DNA of 29,745 bases from CAZTDD01 sp964612675. Lineage in GTDB: Bacteria > Hinthialibacterota > Hinthialibacteria > Hinthialibacterales > JAKPRU01. The DNA lies in the NCBI GenBank assembly GCA_964612675.1, contig CAZTDD010000086.1, positions 1 through 29,745 of the forward strand. The letters run 5' to 3'. Under the pieces are notes generated by a model. The model did not search any database. It saw only the letters and a program-made list of their open reading frames with translations, and had not been told where the DNA came from. Both the position numbers and the translations under genes were made by a program. Position 1 is the first letter of the stretch; each line of letters begins with the position of its first letter. This document shows, one piece after another, positions 1 through 7,361 of the stretch.

Positions 1-60
1 GAAGATCGGGGGAGGTTAGGAGGGGGTTGAAATCCGTTTTTCCGACTTTTTGCGGTCCCA
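1..60. repeat. Partial copy of a dispersed structured repeat (arm)
   Basis: The first ~58 bases contain a G-rich arm (GGGGGAGG, then AGGAGGGGGTTGA) followed by ATCCGTTTT and CTTTTTGC. The same series occurs in reverse complement at 16641-16680 and, more diverged, directly at 16805-16842. The window therefore starts inside a second copy of the element described at 16644-16842. Only one arm is visible, so its full length is unknown. Confidence 0.6.
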
Positions 61-125
61 TCAAGATTGGGGAGGGAAAGGGTGGGGTTGATATGAAGAT
101 CGATTTTCTACAGGAGAGCAGAATA

Positions 126-737
126 ATGAGAAAAAACGCGTTCACCTTGATCGAGCTTCTCATCGTCGTCGCGATTATCGGGATCCTCGCGGCGATTGCG
201 GTACCCAACTTTCTGAACGCTCAGATTCGGGCGAAGGTCGCGCGAGTCAAAGGCGACCTGAAGGCGGTCAGCACAGCGCTCGAGGCTTACCGGATCGACA
301 ACAACTCATTTCCGCTCGGGCCGGGGGCCGATCTGCTTCAGGATCTGCGCGTTCTGACCACCCCCATATCGTACATCGCCCAGGTGAGTATGCTCGATCC
401 ATTCGGCGGTGCGGATCGGTTCAGCGACGGGACGGCATGGGGCGAGTGGCAGAAATGCTACAAGTATTTCAGTTTCCGGATTCTGCCCGAAAATCGGGGC
501 TGGACCTGGGCGGGACGCGCAGGGCTGGATCAGAGTCTCTCAATGGAGGGATATCTTCTGTACAGTTTTGGACCGGACAAATCACAGAGCGCTCTGGAGT
601 GGTACGCCAGCGGCGCTTCGGATGATGCCGGGAGGATCTACCACCCGACCAACGGACTGGTAAGTATCGGCGACATCGGAATCTGCGGCGGAGATAGTCG
701 CAAAAACCGCGCGGCGGAGATCAATAACGCCCTGTAG
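126..737 (+). CDS. Type II pseudopilin / prepilin-type N-methylation domain protein (pilin 1)
   Basis: The 203-residue product starts MRKNAFTLIELL. This is a short basic leader, a type IV prepilin peptidase site (cleavage after Ala5, before Phe), the conserved Glu at mature position 5 and a hydrophobic helix ending at PNFLNAQ. The start at 126 is chosen because it puts the leader directly before the cleavage site and has AGGAG at 112-116, nine bases upstream. The rest is a globular C-terminal domain with the motif SFGPDKS and a final NGLVSIGDIG, shared with pilin 2 at 801-1466. It should be an inner-membrane-inserted pseudopilin of a type II secretion or type IV pilus-like system. No assembly genes (GspE/F, PilD) are in the window, so the system is not identified. 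Confidence 0.9.
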   Translation: MRKNAFTLIELLIVVAIIGILAAIAVPNFLNAQIRAKVARVKGDLKAVSTALEAYRIDNNSFPLGPGADLLQDLRVLTTPISYIAQVSMLDPFGGADRFSDGTAWGEWQKCYKYFSFRILPENRGWTWAGRAGLDQSLSMEGYLLYSFGPDKSQSALEWYASGASDDAGRIYHPTNGLVSIGDIGICGGDSRKNRAAEINNAL

Positions 738-800
738 TCTCATTGATCCGACCTCTACTCGACATGGGTCCGATCGAACAGGAGGTTGCTGCGGGATATC

Positions 801-1466
801 TTACCGTTCTCCCCCGCTACTGAGGAAAATAATATCGCCATAACTGTTCAGCCCATTCGAGGCCTCGAAGGGTACGCCGCGTCCTTGATCGCCGTACCCG
901 CCGCCGAATCCCAACTGACCGTCTGGGCCGATACTGACGAGTACAAAATCTCCCTCTTTCATTACTTGAAATCCCAACTTCGGTGCAATATCGGGGAAAA
1001 ATGAACCGAGTCCATGATCGTACGTTGTCGAGTGGGAGTGAATCTTCGGATCATTGTCGGCGTACAGATAGTAATAGACCCCCTGAGAATCGCTGCGGTT
1101 CTCTGCTTTGACTCGGAACGCCGCCTGCGGTACGGAACTCATGTACGAGATCGGCGAAGTGAGCGGAGCCAAAATATGTTCGTTATGGCGTTGGCCCTCG
1201 GGCAGATTGCCTACGTCGTTAAAAATATCCCGCACACGCTCGCGTCCTTCTGTCGTATCGTCATCCCAGTGATCGATCAGCATGACCCCCGTGTCCATTC
1301 GCAGAGACTCGACACCTGTCGCCACAGACCGCATGTCGCCCTGTTCACGCGCAATCTTGGCGCGTGTTTGCGCGTTCAAGAAATTGGGGATTGCAATGGC
1401 CGCCAGAATACCGATGATCGCCACAACGATCAGCAGTTCGATTAGGGTAAATCCTTTCCCGTTCAT
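801..1466 (-). CDS. Type II pseudopilin / prepilin-type N-methylation domain protein (pilin 2)
   Basis: The 221-residue product starts MNGKGFTLIELL with a canonical Gly|Phe prepilin peptidase site. Its hydrophobic helix is nearly identical to that of pilin 1 (126-737), but the codons differ, so the duplication is not recent. The C-terminal half has FVLVSIGPDG and ends NGLNSYGDII, matching the C-terminal motif of pilin 1. It is the last gene of a minus-strand series: its ATG lies two bases after the stop of the GNAT fragment, and its ribosome-binding sequence (GAGGGAG) lies inside that gene's last codons. This implies translational coupling with the GNAT fragment and murJ. It is convergent with pilin 1, with only ~63 bases between them and no clear terminator. 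Confidence 0.9.
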   Translation of the reverse strand: MNGKGFTLIELLIVVAIIGILAAIAIPNFLNAQTRAKIAREQGDMRSVATGVESLRMDTGVMLIDHWDDDTTEGRERVRDIFNDVGNLPEGQRHNEHILAPLTSPISYMSSVPQAAFRVKAENRSDSQGVYYYLYADNDPKIHSHSTTYDHGLGSFFPDIAPKLGFQVMKEGDFVLVSIGPDGQLGFGGGYGDQGRGVPFEASNGLNSYGDIIFLSSGGER

Positions 1467-1468
1467 CC

Positions 1469-1696
1469 TTACTCTCCCTCGGACTCTCGATAGGAATCGG
1501 GACTCGTTCCCGGCCCAGCCGGGGGTAATCGTTTCCCCATACTCACCACATCGTCAATAGAATACCCCAATCGTTTATAAAAATCGATCACTTCTTTATT
1601 CGATGTTCGCACCTGGAGATTGATCTTGGGACAACCGAGAGCTCGCAGTCTTTCCTCCGCCGCATCCATCATCGTCCGGATGAGTCCTCTGCTCAT
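1469..1696 (-). CDS. N-terminally truncated GNAT N-acetyltransferase domain
   Basis: The 75 residues match only the second half of a YpeA-like GNAT acetyltransferase: the end of the acetyl-CoA loop (SRGLIRTMMDAAEERL), the INLQVRTSN strand and the motif-B helix with EVIDFYKRLGY. About 65 residues that normally precede this are missing, and the usual R-x-x-G-x-G/A loop is degraded to RGLI. The ATG shares an ATGA overlap with the murJ stop codon, so it is translationally coupled to murJ and then to pilin 2. The upstream bases encode an intact MurJ C terminus, so no hidden N-terminal half exists there. It is either a decayed relic kept by its position or a short protein with another role. Catalytic activity is unlikely. 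Confidence 0.7.
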   Translation of the reverse strand: MSRGLIRTMMDAAEERLRALGCPKINLQVRTSNKEVIDFYKRLGYSIDDVVSMGKRLPPAGPGTSPDSYRESEGE

Positions 1697-3279
1697 TCGA
1701 CAGATTCTTCCTCGCCCTCGTCGCTCTTCCCTCTCAGCTCCAACAGGTTAAAAATCTCGTCGCGCAGGAATACCCATGCCAGTGCCGCATAGACGAGAAC
1801 TCCACACCCAACACAACTGAAAACCCTCACAAGATACCCCACCGATCCCTCACCGAGCCCGGCAAATAAGTCCAAGACCCATAAACAAACCGCCGCCATC
1901 AGCGCCGAACACAGAAGAACCTTGAGTGTGAGTACCGCCATCCGCTGTATCGGAAACTCCGGCATACGCCGAAGCAACACAAAAAACAGGATCAATGCCT
2001 GCACCGAGCTGGCTGTCACGCTCGCGAGTGCAAGCCCCGACACTCCCATCCAAAGCAGCAAACGACAGCACACCACATTCACCACAACCGTGACACAGCC
2101 GATTTTGACCGGGGTTTTGACATCTCGGTAAGCGTAGAAACCCTGTGTCAGCAGTTTTCCGGAGGAAAAGAACAATAAACCAATGGAATAAGCGACCAAC
2201 GCCGATGCGGTCGGTGTCAATAACCCATCCTGTCGAAATTCGCCGCGATTGTAGACAATGCCAACCAGATCGTGGCTGACCAAAATCAACCCGACCGAAG
2301 CCGGGATCAAAATCAGAATCAACACTCGCAAAGAGCGGGTCATCGTGTCACTGAACAGATGGCTGGAGGATTCCAAGGCGTCGTGGGAAAGACGCGGAAG
2401 CGCCGCCGTGGCCACCGCGATACCGAGCACACCCTGCGGAAACTGAAGTAACCGAAACGCACACGTCAACGAGGTAATCGATCCCGCCTCCAGGTAGGAA
2501 CCGAAATACAACCGATTTACAATCACATTGATTTGATAGATCGCGAGCCCGAATACGGTGGGAATCAATGCGCGCAAAAACGTACGGGTCTCGGGATGGA
2601 GATTGCGGAACGTGGCTCGCAACGAGTACCGGTGACGATACAAAGTCGGCACTTGTACCGTAAATTGCGAAAATCCTCCCGCAACCACCGCGATCGCCAT
2701 CGCGTAGGCCCGATCCACCCCGGACAAACGCAGTCCCGCGAAAACCGCGCCGCCAACGACAACAAGGTTGTATATCGCAGGGGATACCGCCGGGAGAAAA
2801 AATATACCGTAGGCATTCAAAATCCCCATCGCCCACGCGGAGAGAGAAATAAACAACAGAAACGGGAACATCATCTGGACCATCTGTGTCGCCAAGATAA
2901 TGCCACCCGGCCGGTCCTCCCATTTATGAAACAGAAGGGAAACATAAATCGGCGCTGTCAGTATTGCCAGCAAAACAACAATACCAACGACGATCAGAAG
3001 CAGCCCCAACACACTGCGAGTAAATTCACGCGCGTCTTCCTCACTCTGTTGCGCACGCAGGCGGGATAGAATCGGAATAAATGCGGCGGAAAGAGCCCCT
3101 TCCGCGAAGAGCATACGGAAGGTGCTCGGTAGGGTGATCCCGGTCCAGAACGCGTCGGCGACTTCTTTCGACAGAAACGCGGTAAACGATGCGTCGCGAA
3201 CCAGTCCGAGAATTCGACTGATAAGTGTGGCGAGGCTGAAATGACCGACCGACCGGAGCAGCGAACCAATGGGTCTCAT
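1693..3279 (-). CDS. murJ: Lipid II flippase MurJ (MviN family)
   Basis: The 528-residue polytopic membrane protein belongs to the MOP superfamily. It begins with the family signature region SLATLISRILGLVRD, followed by FRMLFAEGALSAAFIP and many hydrophobic segments, consistent with the 14 helices of MurJ. The family flips lipid-linked peptidoglycan precursor (lipid II) across the inner membrane. Length is normal for MurJ. A purine-rich GGTGAGGG precedes the ATG. It lies 82 bases downstream of ndk on the same strand and overlaps the GNAT fragment by four bases. The acidic C-terminal tail (DEGEEESVE) is not typical but is short. The sequence gives strong family membership; the substrate is inferred from the family. 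Confidence 0.93.
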   Translation of the reverse strand: MRPIGSLLRSVGHFSLATLISRILGLVRDASFTAFLSKEVADAFWTGITLPSTFRMLFAEGALSAAFIPILSRLRAQQSEEDAREFTRSVLGLLLIVVGIVVLLAILTAPIYVSLLFHKWEDRPGGIILATQMVQMMFPFLLFISLSAWAMGILNAYGIFFLPAVSPAIYNLVVVGGAVFAGLRLSGVDRAYAMAIAVVAGGFSQFTVQVPTLYRHRYSLRATFRNLHPETRTFLRALIPTVFGLAIYQINVIVNRLYFGSYLEAGSITSLTCAFRLLQFPQGVLGIAVATAALPRLSHDALESSSHLFSDTMTRSLRVLILILIPASVGLILVSHDLVGIVYNRGEFRQDGLLTPTASALVAYSIGLLFFSSGKLLTQGFYAYRDVKTPVKIGCVTVVVNVVCCRLLLWMGVSGLALASVTASSVQALILFFVLLRRMPEFPIQRMAVLTLKVLLCSALMAAVCLWVLDLFAGLGEGSVGYLVRVFSCVGCGVLVYAALAWVFLRDEIFNLLELRGKSDEGEEESVE

Positions 3280-3361
3280 TCCCTCACCTAGACCAACCCC
3301 GCTGAAGAGCGGACTGAATGGAAACCAATCGGATCAACCCATCACTTGGCACTAACGACTG

Positions 3362-3793
3362 TCACTGCGAATTGTCACACAGCTCGTCTGGAGAAAAGAA
3401 CAAGGGAATCTCCCGCTCGGCGCTTTCGGGCGAGTCGCTCCCGTGCACAATATTTTGCGTGAAGTCGTTGGCAAAATCCCCTCGGATGGTTCCCGGCTGG
3501 GCATTTTCAGGATTGGTCGCTCCCATCATCATGCGCAGAATGGGAATGATATTGTCGCCTTCCCAAACCATGGCCACAATCGGTCCGCCGGTCACGTATT
3601 TGATCAGTTCTTCAAAGAAAGGCTTTCCCTTGTGCTCCGCATAATGGTTTTCCGCGTGATCGAGGCTGACCTGCATCATCTTCATGCCGAGAAGTCGCCA
3701 TCCCTTTCGCTCGCAGCGGCTAATAATTTCTCCCACGAGGCCGCGCCGGACTCCATCCGGTTTAACAAACAGAAGTGTTTTTTGTGAGCTCAT
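3362..3793 (-). CDS. ndk: Nucleoside diphosphate kinase
   Basis: The 143-residue product has the full Ndk plan: the ATP-site lysine in LLFVKPDGV near the N terminus, the RRGLVGEIISR segment, GPIVAMVWEG, and the catalytic histidine in NIVHGSDS. It transfers the gamma phosphate of NTPs to NDPs through a phosphohistidine, balancing nucleotide pools in the cytoplasm. Length is typical. A GAGGAA ribosome-binding site lies about seven bases before the ATG. It is the first gene of the ndk-murJ-GNAT-pilin series. A palindromic repeat lies in the 107-base gap between it and the NfnAB-type gene upstream. Confidence 0.96.
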   Translation of the reverse strand: MSSQKTLLFVKPDGVRRGLVGEIISRCERKGWRLLGMKMMQVSLDHAENHYAEHKGKPFFEELIKYVTGGPIVAMVWEGDNIIPILRMMMGATNPENAQPGTIRGDFANDFTQNIVHGSDSPESAEREIPLFFSPDELCDNSQ

Positions 3794-3849
3794 GCTTATT
3801 CCTCATCCCGGTCAATTCACAACGCCCGACTGTGTACTTGTATCGAACG

Positions 3850-3873
3850 GCGTCCGGGGATAAACCCGGACGC
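3850..3873. repeat. Palindromic repeat (REP-like hairpin), copy a
   Basis: A perfect nine-base stem GCGTCCGGG pairs with CCCGGACGC around the loop GATAAA. A further CGAAC/GTTCG pairing flanks it. It sits in the gap between the ndk and NfnAB-type genes. The same stem and loop type occurs twice at 11912-11964, so this is a dispersed family and not a one-off terminator. There is no T-run on either side. Confidence 0.65.
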
Positions 3874-3900
3874 TACGTTCGTTACCTCTGATTCCCGATA

Positions 3901-6255
3901 TTAAAAGACACCCGTCTCCAGATATTCCTGCATCGCCTGGGCGGCGACTTTCGCCTGTCCCATCGCGAGAATCACTGTCGCACCGCCGGTCACCACATCG
4001 CCACCGGCAAACACACCGTGCTTCGAGGTTCTTCCGGACTCGGGAGCAACCACCACAACGCCCCACTTGTTCGTGTCGAGTTCGGGCGTTGTTGTAGGAA
4101 TGAGCGGATTCACGCCAAATCCGAGGGCGCTGATGACGGTATCCACCTCCATGGTGAATTCCGAGCCCTCGATGGGAACGGGCCGGCGGCGCCCCGAGGC
4201 GTCGGGTTCGCCGAGTTGCATCCGGACACACTTCATCGCTTTGATCCACCCCTGATCATCGCCGATGAACTCTATGGGATTCGTCAAGAAATTGAACTCA
4301 ACGCCTTCTTCTTCCGCGTGCTTGATTTCCTCATCTCTCGCCGGAGCCTCCTCCCGCGACCGACGATAGACAATCGTCGAGTAATGCTGGTTGAGTCGCA
4401 ATGCTGTCCGTGCGGCATCCATCGCAGTGTTTCCGGCACCGATCACGGCGGCTCGCTTGCCACACGTGACCGGGGTCCCGTAAACCGGGAACCGATCGGC
4501 CCGCATCAAATTCACCCGTGTCAGGAACTCGTTGGCGGTATAGATCCCTTTCAGCTCTTCGCCGGGGATCTTGAGCATCGTCGGCAGTCCCGCACCAGTG
4601 CCCAGAAATACCGCGTCATAGCCTTCTTCAAATAAATCGTCGATGGTCTTTGCACGGCCGATCAGCGCGTTGGTCACAAACTCCACGCCCATGCGTTTCA
4701 GCCCTTCGAGTTCATAATCGACGATTTCGTTCGGCAAACGAAACTCGGGAATTCCGTAAACCAACACACCGCCGGGACGGTGGAGCGCCTCGAACACCGT
4801 CACTTTGTGGCCAAGACGGGCCATCTCGCCCGCGCAGGTGAGTCCGGCGGGTCCCGACCCGACAACCGCCACGCGCTTGCCGCTGGGAGTGGCCACCTCG
4901 ACGGTGCTGTCCTTGGCGAATCGCCGCTCGTAATCGGCCACGAACCGTTCCAGGTTTCCGATTGCGATTGGTTTGTGCTTCACGCCGGTCACACAAACTT
5001 GTTCGCATTGCGTTTCCTGCGGACAAACCCGACCACAGACAGCGGGCAGGGTATTCTTTTCTTTGACCGTATGCGCAGCCGCCAGGAAATCGCCTTCCTC
5101 AATCTCTTTGATAAACTTCGGAATATCGATGTTGACCGGGCATCCTTCCACGCACTTCGGTTTCTTGCATTGGAGACAGCGTGCGGCCTCGGCCACAGCC
5201 TGTTCCGGGGTCAGGCCCAGATTCACCTCATAGAAATTCTTAACCCGATCCTGAGGTTCCTGTTCCGGGATTTGTTGCCTGGGGATGGTGTATTTTGTCT
5301 TCGCTTTCAGATTCTGGAGCCGCAACAGCGACAGGTCCTGAGGGAGATCGGGGCCGTGCTTCCTTCGGACATCTTCCTCCGTCGGCGGCTTTGGCCCTTC
5401 CGGGCGAAGCGGCTTATCAATTGAATCCGCCAGATATTGGTTCAGGCACAGTTTTTCGTCTTCCTGATACCATTTCTGCCGTGTAATCAGTGCATCGAAG
5501 TCTACCTGGTGGCCGTCAAAGTCAGGACCGTCGAAACATGCGAACTTCGCCTGGCCGCCGACGAGGACCCGGCATCCGCCGCACATCCCGGTACCATCCA
5601 CCATCAACGCATTCAACGATACGGTCGTCGGAATCTTGTGGGGACGAGTCAGCTCACTCACTGCGCGCATCATCGGAACCGGACCGATAGCGTACACGTG
5701 GTTGAGTCCCACGCCGTCGTCGATCAGTCCCTGGAGCACGTCGGTGACAAAACCTTTGGTACCTGCCGATCCGTCATCCGTCGATAAGCGAACCTCATCA
5801 GTCACTTCCGCCATCTCATCCTGGAGCAGAAGCAGATCCTTATTTCGTGCACCGATGATCCCGATAACACGGTTTCCCTTATTCTTGAGAGCCTCGGCGA
5901 TGGGGATCACAGCGGCAACACCGTAACCTCCGCCCATCACAACGCACGTGCCGTACTTGTCTATAGGCGTTGGGGAGCCCAGCGGGCCGAGCACGCTGTG
6001 CAGCCGGTCCCCTTTGTTCAGCTTCGTGATTTCCTTGGTAGAACGACCAATGGCCTGAATGACAACATAGATGGAGTTGCGCTCGCGACTGCCGCCCGCG
6101 AGGGAAATGGGGATCCGCTCGGCGCGTTCGTGCGCGAGAAGAATGATGAACTGACCCGCCTGACGGGCCTGCGCAACGAGCGGCGCTTCGATCTCCATCC
6201 AATACGTATCCGGTGCGACCTCTTTCTTTTCGAGAATTTCAAACATTTGACTCAC
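3901..6255 (-). CDS. Fused NfnA-NfnB-type ferredoxin:NADP oxidoreductase (annotated in many genomes as GltD/SudAB-like)
   Basis: This 784-residue protein joins two normally separate subunits. Residues 1-260 are an FNR/PyrK-like FAD-NAD module ending in a [2Fe-2S] site (D220, C225, C228, C240 in DGTGMCGGC...FAC). Residues ~335-784 are a GltD/NfnB-like module with two [4Fe-4S] motifs (C360, C363, C368, C372 and C407, C411, C417, C421), an FAD Rossmann loop VVGSGPAG and an NADP Rossmann loop VIGAGNTAMD. Known NfnAB couples NADH and ferredoxin to NADPH by electron bifurcation; SudAB relatives act on sulfide or polysulfide. No glutamate synthase large subunit is nearby, so a true GltD role is unlikely. 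Start supported by AGGTGA before the ATG. It follows the HEAT gene by 50 bases. Confidence 0.88.
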   Translation of the reverse strand: MSQMFEILEKKEVAPDTYWMEIEAPLVAQARQAGQFIILLAHERAERIPISLAGGSRERNSIYVVIQAIGRSTKEITKLNKGDRLHSVLGPLGSPTPIDKYGTCVVMGGGYGVAAVIPIAEALKNKGNRVIGIIGARNKDLLLLQDEMAEVTDEVRLSTDDGSAGTKGFVTDVLQGLIDDGVGLNHVYAIGPVPMMRAVSELTRPHKIPTTVSLNALMVDGTGMCGGCRVLVGGQAKFACFDGPDFDGHQVDFDALITRQKWYQEDEKLCLNQYLADSIDKPLRPEGPKPPTEEDVRRKHGPDLPQDLSLLRLQNLKAKTKYTIPRQQIPEQEPQDRVKNFYEVNLGLTPEQAVAEAARCLQCKKPKCVEGCPVNIDIPKFIKEIEEGDFLAAAHTVKEKNTLPAVCGRVCPQETQCEQVCVTGVKHKPIAIGNLERFVADYERRFAKDSTVEVATPSGKRVAVVGSGPAGLTCAGEMARLGHKVTVFEALHRPGGVLVYGIPEFRLPNEIVDYELEGLKRMGVEFVTNALIGRAKTIDDLFEEGYDAVFLGTGAGLPTMLKIPGEELKGIYTANEFLTRVNLMRADRFPVYGTPVTCGKRAAVIGAGNTAMDAARTALRLNQHYSTIVYRRSREEAPARDEEIKHAEEEGVEFNFLTNPIEFIGDDQGWIKAMKCVRMQLGEPDASGRRRPVPIEGSEFTMEVDTVISALGFGVNPLIPTTTPELDTNKWGVVVVAPESGRTSKHGVFAGGDVVTGGATVILAMGQAKVAAQAMQEYLETGVF

Positions 6256-6277
6256 CTGTTCTTTGACTCACCTATTC
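6246..6277 (-). promoter_or_regulatory. Duplicated ribosome-binding region before the NfnAB fusion
   Basis: Two 16-base tandem copies (on the plus strand TTTGACTCACCT followed by GTTC or ATTC) sit at 6246-6261 and 6262-6277. On the coding strand each gives AGGTGAGTCAAA, so the Shine-Dalgarno sequence is present twice. Only the proximal copy is correctly spaced for the ATG at 6255. It looks like a replication-slippage duplication. Confidence 0.5.
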
Positions 6278-6305
6278 GAAGTAGATTGCTTGTTTTCCCC
6301 GCGTA

Positions 6306-7085
6306 TCAGCTCTCCATTGCATTCAGAGCCTGCTGAGCCTCTCGTCGAACGATAAACGCCCGATCCCACTCGAATTCCTCGTCCTGCCCCAACAGACTCC
6401 TCATAGTTCCCCGAACGCGCTCTTTCTGCTGTTCGTCCAGATAATCGAACTTCGCCATCTTGCCGAGACAGCTCACAATGCGGGCGCGAACGCCGGGATG
6501 AGTATCGGAAACGCGTTCCATAAATTCGTCAAACAACCGATCCCGTTGTCCCTTCGGAATATCGTCCGGAGGTATACGCAGGATGACTTTTCCGAGCGCC
6601 CTGGCGGCCGCCTCGCGGGGACCGTGATCCGTGTCGTGCAGCGCCTGGCGCACTTCCGGGACAACGGAAGCAATCGCCGGATCTTGCACCTTGCTAATCG
6701 CATACAGAGCCGCCGCACGAACCCAGGGTTCACCAGCGGAAGAATAAAAGCGCATTGTGGGATCGATCGCCCCCTTACCGATTCTACCCAGCGCCCGGGC
6801 ATAGTGAAGGATCTCATGCACATCGGCGGCCTGCATCGCAAGCAGGAGCGTTGGGACAATCCTCGGTCCCATCCCCACGAGAACCGCCGTAGCAACCTCG
6901 ATGACCTCGGCCATCTCCGGACGCTCGCTGGTATCGGCGGCAAAAACGCTGCACAAAACAGCGACCACCTCGGATAACTCGCTGTCATCCAGTTTGTCTC
7001 TCTCCTCGGCTACACTGCGAACACCCGCCATGACCTCATCCGGATCATCGCTGGCGAGCTGAGTTACTAATCGGTCAACATCCAT
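6306..7085 (-). CDS. HEAT-repeat protein of unknown function
   Basis: The 259-residue product is made of paired helices typical of HEAT or PBS-lyase-like repeats, for example LHYARALGRIGKG, WVRAAALYAISKV, PREAAARALGKV and GVRARIVSCLGKM. There is no signal peptide or membrane segment, so a cytoplasmic scaffold or binding protein is likely. The start at 7085 (MDVDRL) is chosen over a longer reading frame because GGGAG lies seven bases upstream and the extra residues show no repeat character. It is 50 bases upstream of the NfnAB-type gene and probably cotranscribed with it. This context does not by itself show a shared function. No catalytic motif is visible. Confidence 0.8.
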   Translation of the reverse strand: MDVDRLVTQLASDDPDEVMAGVRSVAEERDKLDDSELSEVVAVLCSVFAADTSERPEMAEVIEVATAVLVGMGPRIVPTLLLAMQAADVHEILHYARALGRIGKGAIDPTMRFYSSAGEPWVRAAALYAISKVQDPAIASVVPEVRQALHDTDHGPREAAARALGKVILRIPPDDIPKGQRDRLFDEFMERVSDTHPGVRARIVSCLGKMAKFDYLDEQQKERVRGTMRSLLGQDEEFEWDRAFIVRREAQQALNAMES

Positions 7086-7361
7086 AGTCTTCTCCCGGTA
7101 CGGGCATGCCCGTAGGATTTTGGGACCCCTGCCGTAAAGCTGAGACACCTGATAGAGATGCCCAAAGTCGGTGGAAGGCGGACAGTCATGCTACCCTCTT
7201 TGTCACTCCGTCTCAAGGCCTATATGGGAACGAGGATTCGCGCTTGTCCTCCCCCTGGAAGCGGCCCAAATGCTCACGTATTCTGAATATTGATCGGATC
7301 AACCGGACTGCGCCCACAACCGGTGGCCGTTTCCCAACCCGGAAAGAACTAAGGTACTGCC
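7086..7361. promoter_or_regulatory. Divergent intergenic region with two palindromes
   Basis: This 276-base region separates the minus-strand HEAT/NfnAB genes from plus-strand nadB. A perfect 16-base palindrome, TACGGGCATGCCCGTA, lies at 7099-7114 just upstream of the HEAT ribosome-binding site. A second short dyad, TTGATC-G-GATCAA, lies at 7290-7302 ahead of nadB. Either could be an operator, but no known regulator motif was recognised. No confident -35/-10 pair was found. Confidence 0.4.

Noticed and set aside
3901..6255. Annotation as glutamate synthase small subunit (GltD)
   Set aside because: The N-terminal FNR/[2Fe-2S] module and the lack of a gltB neighbour fit NfnAB/SudAB better; GltD lacks this module.
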